Origin: Candidatus Lindowiibacteriota bacterium
GTDB lineage: Bacteria > Lindowbacteria > 2-12-FULL-62-27
NCBI GenBank assembly: GCA_023249255.1
Contig: JAHFCY010000012.1
Location: forward strand, 1-27,993
Length of the DNA: 27,993 nucleotides
Direction of reading: 5' to 3'
The translations under genes were made by a program, and so were the position numbers. Position 1 is the stretch's first letter; every line of letters starts with the position of its first letter. The notes beneath the pieces were generated by a model, which searched no databases, had not been told where the DNA came from, and saw only the letters and a list, made by a program, of their open reading frames with translations. Positions 23,107 to 27,993 of this stretch are shown here, piece after piece.

Positions 23107-24533
23107 ATTATTTTCCGTACGCCGTATTTGTCCATCTTGGCCCGCAGGGTTTTGCGCGTGATGCCGAGCATGTCGGCCGCGCGGGAGATGTTATACCCCG
23201 TTTTTTTGAGCGCCTCCTGAACAGCGGTTTTTTCGGCCGCCTCCAGGCTCGACCCCGGCGCTCCGTCCACATGATCGGGGCTCGACGCCGCAGCCCCGGT
23301 CCGCCCGGCCGCTGTGGCGGCCACCGGTTTCCCGGGATCGGCGACAGGCATAAGCTCGATGGCCTCAGGCAAAATCAACGCTCCCTCGGTGTACAAAATC
23401 GCCCGTTCGATGGCGTGTTCCAGTTCCCGAACATTTCCCGGCCACGAGTGCCCCATCAATTTGTTCATCGCGTCGTGGGAAAGTTCCTGCGCGTCCTTGC
23501 CCAGCGCCGCCGCGTGTTTTTTGATGAAGTGTTCGGTCAGAAGGGGAATGTCCTCGGTGCGATCACGAAGAGGCGGGATGGAAATGGTCATGACGTTGAG
23601 CCGATAAAACAGATCGTCCCGGAATTTTTCGTCGTGGATCGCCGCCTCAAGATTCCGGCTGGTCGCGGCGATGATTCGGACGTCAACCGGGATCGGTCTT
23701 GCTCCGCCGACCCGCTCGATTTCCCTCTCCTGCAGCACACGCAGGAGCTTGGCCTGAAGGTTGTAATCGAGCGCGCCGATCTCGTCCAAAAACAGCGTGC
23801 CGGTGTCGGCCTGCTCGAATTTGCCCTTCCGAAAATTAACGGCGCCGGTAAACGCGCCTTTCTCATGGCCGAAGAGTTCGTTTTCAAGAAGATTTTCGGG
23901 AATGGCGGCGCAGTTGAGCGCCACAAACGGCCGGCCGACCCGCCGTCCTCCGTAATGGATCGCGCGCGCGACCATCTCCTTGCCGGTGCCGCTTTCTCCC
24001 CGGACGAGGACCGTGATGTCGTTGTCCAGGATTTTGTCTATTTTTTCTCCCAAGGATTTCATGACCGCGCTTTTCCCCACAAGATTATCCGGGCTGTAAA
24101 ATTGTTTGACTTCCCGCCGGAGCGTCCGGACTTCCTGGCGCAGCTGCCGGTCCTCGACGGCCTTTTCGATCACGACCAGAAGCTCCTCGTTTGTGCCGAA
24201 GGGTTTGAGGAGATAATCGAACGCGCCGAGTTTCATCGCACGGATGGCCGACTCGACGTCGCGGTTGGCCGTGATCATGATGACCGTCGGATGGGGTGGC
24301 GACGTTTTTTTCACGCGCTCGAATACGTCTATTCCCGAGATGTCAGGCAGGCGCACGTCCAGAAGGAGGATGTCAGGTTCGATCTCCTGGCATTTCCGAA
24401 ACCCCTCCTCGCCCAGATTCGCCACTGTCATGTCGTAGGAGTCCTTCAATAGTTCCGTGAAAAATTCGCCGATAGACATGTCATCATCCACGACGAGAAT
24501 GGCCGGCCTTCCGGCAGGCCTGGTCCCGCTCAT
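23103..24533 (-). CDS. Sigma-54-dependent response regulator (NtrC type)
   Basis: The 476-residue protein has three domains. The receiver at about 11-125 has the acidic pocket VVDDD, phospho-acceptor Asp59 (ILLLDVRLPD), and Lys110 (YLLKPF). The AAA+ domain at about 150-380 has Walker A GESGTGKE (179-186), the sigma-54 contact loop GAFTGA (226-231), Walker B TLFLDE (246-251) and FRDDLFYRLNVM. The C-terminal Fis-type helix-turn-helix (ALKKTGYNISRAADMLGITRKTLRAKMDKYG) ends the protein. It should activate sigma-54 promoters when phosphorylated by the kinase encoded immediately upstream. An Ala/Gly/Pro-rich linker lies between the AAA+ and DNA-binding domains. The ATG overlaps the kinase stop by 4 bp and the stop overlaps the CoA-transferase start. 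Target promoters were not found; I saw no clear -24/-12 GG-N10-GC element in this window. Confidence 0.95.
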   Translation of the reverse strand: MSGTRPAGRPAILVVDDDMSIGEFFTELLKDSYDMTVANLGEEGFRKCQEIEPDILLLDVRLPDISGIDVFERVKKTSPPHPTVIMITANRDVESAIRAMKLGAFDYLLKPFGTNEELLVVIEKAVEDRQLRQEVRTLRREVKQFYSPDNLVGKSAVMKSLGEKIDKILDNDITVLVRGESGTGKEMVARAIHYGGRRVGRPFVALNCAAIPENLLENELFGHEKGAFTGAVNFRKGKFEQADTGTLFLDEIGALDYNLQAKLLRVLQEREIERVGGARPIPVDVRIIAATSRNLEAAIHDEKFRDDLFYRLNVMTISIPPLRDRTEDIPLLTEHFIKKHAAALGKDAQELSHDAMNKLMGHSWPGNVRELEHAIERAILYTEGALILPEAIELMPVADPGKPVAATAAGRTGAAASSPDHVDGAPGSSLEAAEKTAVQEALKKTGYNISRAADMLGITRKTLRAKMDKYGVRKIM

Positions 24534-26131
24534 GACTTGTCTCCCGCCGCCGGCAGTTCGAAAGCAAACCGCGCGCCCTTGCCCGGCTCGCTGGTCACAT
24601 AGATTCGCCCGCCGTGATCTGTGACAATCCGGTGGGACACGGCAAGCCCGAGGCCGGTGCCGCCCCGCCGGGTGGTGAAGAAGGGATGGAAGAGTTTTTC
24701 GAGATGCTCGGGTTTGATTCCCCGGCCGTTGTCCTCGACGGCGTATACCACGGTTTGAGGTTTGATCTCGATCACAGCCCGGACGACGCCCCGGTGCGGG
24801 TCCACGGCTTCGATGGCGTTCAACAGAATGTTCAGCATGACCTGTTCGATCTGCGCGGCGTCAATCGAGACGCGGACGGGATCGACCGGAAATCGCTCCT
24901 CGTATTTCACCGACTTCTGCTCAAACGACGCTTCGATGAGCTGAACAACGCGCCGGCCGCATCCTCGGAGATCATCTTTCTTGAGTTTCGCCGTGTTCGG
25001 CCGCGACAGCTGCAGAAGCTGTTCGACGATCCGGTCCAGCCGGTCGACTTCGTTCGACACCAGCCCCACGTATTTTTCGATGAAGGGGACATCGGTTTTT
25101 TTACTTTTCAAAAGCTGGGTGAATCCCTTGATCGATGTCAGCGGATTTTTGACTTCGTGCGCGACGCCGGCGGCCAGATGTCCCAGCGCGGCCAGTCGCT
25201 CGTTGCGTTCGGCCACTTCGCGGGCGTGGAGAATTTCCGTGAGGTCTTCGAATACGAGCACGGCGCCAAGCGTCCGCTCCTCGGACAGGATTGCCGAGAT
25301 GGTCAGGTTCATGACGGCGTCGCGCCCGCCCCGGCCCTTGATTTCAACGGCGCCGATGTCCCGCCCGTCCCGGCGAATGTCATCGAGAATTTTTGAGATG
25401 TCCTTGTCGAGAAACGCGCGTGACTGGCGGTAGAAGTCGTCAAGTCCGACGTGATCGGACTTCAGGTCGAAGAACTCCCGCGCCGCGGCGTTCACCACAC
25501 AGCGGTTTTCCTTGAAAACCACCCGGACGATGGCCATCGGCACGGTCTCCAGAATTTCGCGCTGTTCGGCTTCGAGATCCGCAAATGTCCGCAACGACTG
25601 GACCAGCACGGCGGCTTGAGACGCGATCGCGTTCAGCCGGTTCATATCCTCGTCTTCGTACGGTCGCGCCGACACGCAACTCATGTTCAGCGTTCCGACG
25701 ACGCTGTCGTTCAGCACGATCGGCACTGCCATGATCGCCCGGATCATCGCCGACGTGCCTTCCGACACGGGCGTGTTCACCACGATCGCTTTGGCCTCGG
25801 TCACCACCTGCTGGATCACGGGATCGTCGTCCAGGGAAATGAATTCCGAGCCGCCGCCGGACGTTCCCATGCCGATGTTTTCGATGAGAATCACCCGCCG
25901 GGTCTTGGCGTCGTAGGAGAAAATCGCACACGTGTCGAACCGGAACGTCATCTGCACCAGCCGCAAAATCAGCCCGAAGAGCTGGGCCTGCGACATCTCG
26001 CGAATCGACGCCACCTGGCCCGTCCGGACGTCGACCAACCGCCGGCCCGACATCGATGAATCCGGAAACATCGGATTGGGCGTTCGCGCGTTCCACTCGT
26101 CCGACCCGTCTGTGCCTTGCGGAACCGTCAC
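24530..26131 (-). CDS. Soluble sensor histidine kinase with GAF and PAS domains (NtrB-like)
   Basis: The 533-residue protein has no membrane segment. Residues about 45-185 are a GAF domain (LFGLILRLVQMTFRFDTCAIFSYD, then VPIVLNDSVVGTLNMSCVSARPYEDEDMNRLNAIASQAA). A PAS-like region (LETVPMAIVRVVFKENRCVVNAAAREFFDL) follows at about 190-300. The dimerisation/phospho-acceptor box ALGHLAAGVAHEVKNPLTSIKGF has His325. The kinase domain has NILLNAIEAV, VEDNGRGIKPEHLEKLFHPFFTTRRGGTGLGLAV, giving the N, G1, F and G2 boxes. It is the probable partner of the NtrC-type regulator. What it senses is unknown; a cytoplasmic small molecule or redox signal via GAF/PAS is likely. The start is GTG at 26131, without a clear ribosome-binding site, 7 bp after ahcY. 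Internal Met codons at residues 21 and 27 are alternatives. Confidence 0.92.
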   Translation of the reverse strand: MTVPQGTDGSDEWNARTPNPMFPDSSMSGRRLVDVRTGQVASIREMSQAQLFGLILRLVQMTFRFDTCAIFSYDAKTRRVILIENIGMGTSGGGSEFISLDDDPVIQQVVTEAKAIVVNTPVSEGTSAMIRAIMAVPIVLNDSVVGTLNMSCVSARPYEDEDMNRLNAIASQAAVLVQSLRTFADLEAEQREILETVPMAIVRVVFKENRCVVNAAAREFFDLKSDHVGLDDFYRQSRAFLDKDISKILDDIRRDGRDIGAVEIKGRGGRDAVMNLTISAILSEERTLGAVLVFEDLTEILHAREVAERNERLAALGHLAAGVAHEVKNPLTSIKGFTQLLKSKKTDVPFIEKYVGLVSNEVDRLDRIVEQLLQLSRPNTAKLKKDDLRGCGRRVVQLIEASFEQKSVKYEERFPVDPVRVSIDAAQIEQVMLNILLNAIEAVDPHRGVVRAVIEIKPQTVVYAVEDNGRGIKPEHLEKLFHPFFTTRRGGTGLGLAVSHRIVTDHGGRIYVTSEPGKGARFAFELPAAGDKS

Positions 26132-26138
26132 AGGAGGA

Positions 26139-27395
26139 TCAGGTCCCCATTTCCCATGAACTCAGATAGTGCTCCTGCTCGGCCGTCAGCCGGTCGATCG
26201 ACACGCCCATCGTTTTGAGCTTGAGCCGCGCGATCGCCTCGTCGATGACTTTCGGCACAGGATAGACCTGGCGCTTCAGCGTCCGTCCGTGCTTGACCAG
26301 ATATTCGGCCGCAAGAGACTGGTTGGCAAAGCTCATGTCCATCACCATCGCCGGATGCCCCTCGGCCGCCGCTAAATTCACAAGCCGGCCTTCCGCAAGA
26401 AGCACGATCCGCTTGCCATTTTTCAGGATGTACTCCTCGACGTTGTCGCGAAGGAGTCGCACGGCCTTTGACATTTTCTTCAGGGTCGGGATGTCGATTT
26501 CGACGTTGAAGTGGCCGGAGTTGGCCAGAATCACGCCGTCTTTCATCCGGGCAAAATGTTCTCTCCGGATCACGTTGATGTCGCCGGTCACGGTGATGAA
26601 CAGGTTGCCGACGACGGCCGCCTTCGCGATCGGTTCCACGCGGAATCCATCCATGACGGCCTGAAGCGCCCGGATCGGATCGACTTCGACGACCATCACG
26701 TTCGCGCCAAGCCCCCGGCCGCGCTCGGCCAGACCCCGGCCGCACCAGCCGTAGCCGCAGACCACGAGTACCTGGCCGGCGATCAGCGTATTCGTCGCCC
26801 GGATGACGCCGTCCAGAGTCGACTGGCCGGTGCCGTATCGGTTATCGAATAGATGTTTCGTGTCGGCGTCGTTCACAGAAATCACGGGAAATTTCAGAAT
26901 GCCCTTCTCCGCCATGCTCCTCAATCGGATCACGCCCGTGGTTGTCTCCTCAGTCCCGCCCAGCACGGGCCGGCTGTCTTTTTCCTTGTGAAGCTCCGAC
27001 ACGAGATCGGCGCCGTCATCCATCGTGATGTGAGGCAGATGAGCCAGCGCCGCTCGGATGTGCGAATAATATCGTTTGCGGTCCTCGCCGCGCACGGAAA
27101 ACGTCGGGATGCCGTATTCTTTGACGAGCGCGGCCGCGACGTCATCCTGCGTCGACAGGGGATTCGACGCGCAGAGCCGGACATCGGCCCCGCCGGCCTT
27201 GAGCGCAAGCATCAGGTTGGCCGTTTCGGTCGTGACGTGAAGACACGCGCCGATCCGGACGCCCTTCAGCGGTTTTTCCCGCGCGAACCGATCCTCAATG
27301 CTCCGGACGACCGGCATGAACCGCCGGGCCCATTCAATCCGCTTCACGCCGGTTTTGGCCAGCGATAGATTTTTCACATCATGTGGAATTGCCAT
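26139..27395 (-). CDS. ahcY: S-adenosylhomocysteine hydrolase
   Basis: The enzyme splits S-adenosylhomocysteine, the product of SAM-dependent methylations, into adenosine and homocysteine with tightly bound NAD. The 418-residue protein shows [19 protein letters not shown], the catalytic-region DDGADLV, the [13 protein letters not shown] segment (Glu149) and [29 protein letters not shown] with Lys180, Asp184 and Asn185. The NAD-binding loop is [25 protein letters not shown] (Gly-rich, about 214-221). The length suits the shorter bacterial/archaeal type, which lacks the roughly 40-residue insertion of many proteobacterial enzymes. An AGAGGTG ribosome-binding site ending 4-5 bp before the ATG overlaps the stop codon of the preceding nucleotidyltransferase gene. 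The many methyltransferases and radical SAM methylases on the left of the window would create demand for it. Confidence 0.96.
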   Translation of the reverse strand: MAIPHDVKNLSLAKTGVKRIEWARRFMPVVRSIEDRFAREKPLKGVRIGACLHVTTETANLMLALKAGGADVRLCASNPLSTQDDVAAALVKEYGIPTFSVRGEDRKRYYSHIRAALAHLPHITMDDGADLVSELHKEKDSRPVLGGTEETTTGVIRLRSMAEKGILKFPVISVNDADTKHLFDNRYGTGQSTLDGVIRATNTLIAGQVLVVCGYGWCGRGLAERGRGLGANVMVVEVDPIRALQAVMDGFRVEPIAKAAVVGNLFITVTGDINVIRREHFARMKDGVILANSGHFNVEIDIPTLKKMSKAVRLLRDNVEEYILKNGKRIVLLAEGRLVNLAAAEGHPAMVMDMSFANQSLAAEYLVKHGRTLKRQVYPVPKVIDEAIARLKLKTMGVSIDRLTAEQEHYLSSWEMGT

Positions 27396-27398
27396 GTG

Positions 27399-27993
27399 TC
27401 ACCTCTTGTTCGAAAAAATTTTCCTCGCTTCTTCGAGCGATTCCATATCTCCAATGTCCAGCCACACGCCGCGAAACCGGTGCCCTCGCACGGCGCTGTT
27501 CGACATCGTCCAGCGGATGTAATGCCCGGGCGCGTCTTTCGGGTCCGGGCCGGACAGATATTCGTCCAGCCACGGCAGGGTCCGGGCCGGAAAACAGTAC
27601 AGGCACATCGACACCAGATTCGATTTCGGTTCTTTGGGCTTCTCCACAAATTCCTGAAATCGATTGTCCGCGTCGAGCGTGACAATGCCATATTTGGAAA
27701 GATGATTCCACCGGGGATATTCGTAGAGTCCCACGACAGGCGTGTCCACCTGACGGTTGAATTCCTCGACGAAAGGAACCAGCGAAAAATCGAAGAGGTT
27801 GTCCCCGGCGATGACAAGGAGTGGTTCCTGAATGGCCCGGGCCCGCACGCTGAAGGACATGTCGCCGACCGCGCCCAGGCGGTCGTCTTCGCTCATCGAG
27901 CCGTCATCCAAAATCGTCACCGGCCGGCCGGCTGATTTTGACCAGTCCTGAAATTGATCGATGAACTTCCGGTTTGACACCAGAATAATTTCG
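27399..27993 (-). CDS. Sugar-1-phosphate nucleotidyltransferase, 5' end outside the window
   Basis: About 197 codons are visible; the frame runs to the right edge without a start, so the N-terminus with the GxGTRxxP nucleotide-binding loop is missing. At the edge the frame reads EIILVSNRKFIDQFQDW, followed by EPLLVIAGDNLFDF, FVEEFNRQVDTPVVGLYEYPRW, KYGIVTLDADNRFQEFVEKPKEPKSNLVSMCLYCFPARTL and FRGVWLDIGDMESLEEAR. These match the glucose-1-phosphate thymidylyltransferase/NTP_transferase family. GDN is the conserved metal-site segment and EKPKEP the family Glu-Lys-Pro. It makes NDP-sugars, perhaps feeding the left-hand glycan genes. It ends 3 bp before the ahcY start and its last codons carry the ahcY ribosome-binding site. 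The remaining gene and promoter lie outside. Confidence 0.9.
   Translation of the reverse strand, partial: EIILVSNRKFIDQFQDWSKSAGRPVTILDDGSMSEDDRLGAVGDMSFSVRARAIQEPLLVIAGDNLFDFSLVPFVEEFNRQVDTPVVGLYEYPRWNHLSKYGIVTLDADNRFQEFVEKPKEPKSNLVSMCLYCFPARTLPWLDEYLSGPDPKDAPGHYIRWTMSNSAVRGHRFRGVWLDIGDMESLEEARKIFSNKR

Noticed and set aside
23097-24452. Long rightward open frame (about 450 codons) opposite the response regulator
   Set aside because: It is antisense to a clear NtrC-type gene, has no recognisable motif, and its length follows from GC-rich codon bias on the other strand.

Overview
The window looks like part of a chromosome from an uncultured, moderately GC-rich, probably Gram-negative bacterium. 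The evidence is a family-9 (heptosyltransferase-like) glycosyltransferase, a lipobox lipoprotein, a PcnB-type poly(A) polymerase with its basic tail, and a sigma-54 (NtrC-class) activator. Genes are packed very tightly, and most neighbours overlap by 4 bp (ATGA or GTGA) or sit within 10 bp. I cannot place it in a phylum from sequence alone. I saw no tRNA, rRNA, CRISPR array or intact mobile element.

Left part (about 1-12.4 kb): surface-glycan and modification genes. Leftward genes are a partial DUF115/MAF_flag10-like protein overlapping a GT9 glycosyltransferase, plus a CmcI-type methyltransferase further right. Rightward genes are a putative sugar O-methyltransferase carrying an extra C-terminal Rossmann domain, then a compact operon: two different B12-binding-type radical SAM proteins, a GT2 glycosyltransferase and a dTDP-L-rhamnose 4-epimerase-like SDR protein with a Cys/His insertion. 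moaA follows, with a hairpin across its stop codon. A gene-poor gap holds a perfect palindrome and a truncated IS4-type transposase. Then come a GT4 glycosyltransferase and a DCC-family thiol protein.

Middle (about 12.4-16.6 kb): a long imperfect hairpin sits in the intergenic region, followed by pcnB-sucC-sucD and a small membrane-anchored protein of unknown function that carries an in-frame palindromic repeat. SucCD links succinyl-CoA, CoA and ATP/GDP-type energy coupling to the methylmalonyl-CoA genes that converge on it.

Right part (16.56-27.99 kb): eleven leftward genes with almost no gaps. From the 5' side they are a sugar-1-phosphate nucleotidyltransferase (partial), S-adenosylhomocysteinase, a soluble GAF/PAS histidine kinase, an NtrC-type response regulator, a CaiB/BaiF CoA-transferase, the large catalytic domain of a split methylmalonyl-CoA mutase, a lipoprotein, the B12-binding mutase subunit, a MeaB GTPase fused to methylmalonyl-CoA epimerase, a HAD-fold protein lacking its nucleophilic Asp, and an alkaline-phosphatase-superfamily protein. 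The core is a complete methylmalonyl-CoA/succinyl-CoA interconversion module (mutase, chaperone, epimerase) with a CoA-transferase and its own two-component system. Cobalamin and SAM chemistry recur on both sides of the window: B12 radical SAM proteins and methyltransferases on the left, B12 mutase and SAH recycling on the right.

The most unusual points are the MeaB-epimerase fusion, the pseudo-catalytic HAD protein, repeats that have been absorbed into reading frames (lipoprotein signal region and the 16.06-kb gene), the tandem B12 radical SAM pair with an extra C-terminal domain, and the structured intergenic elements.
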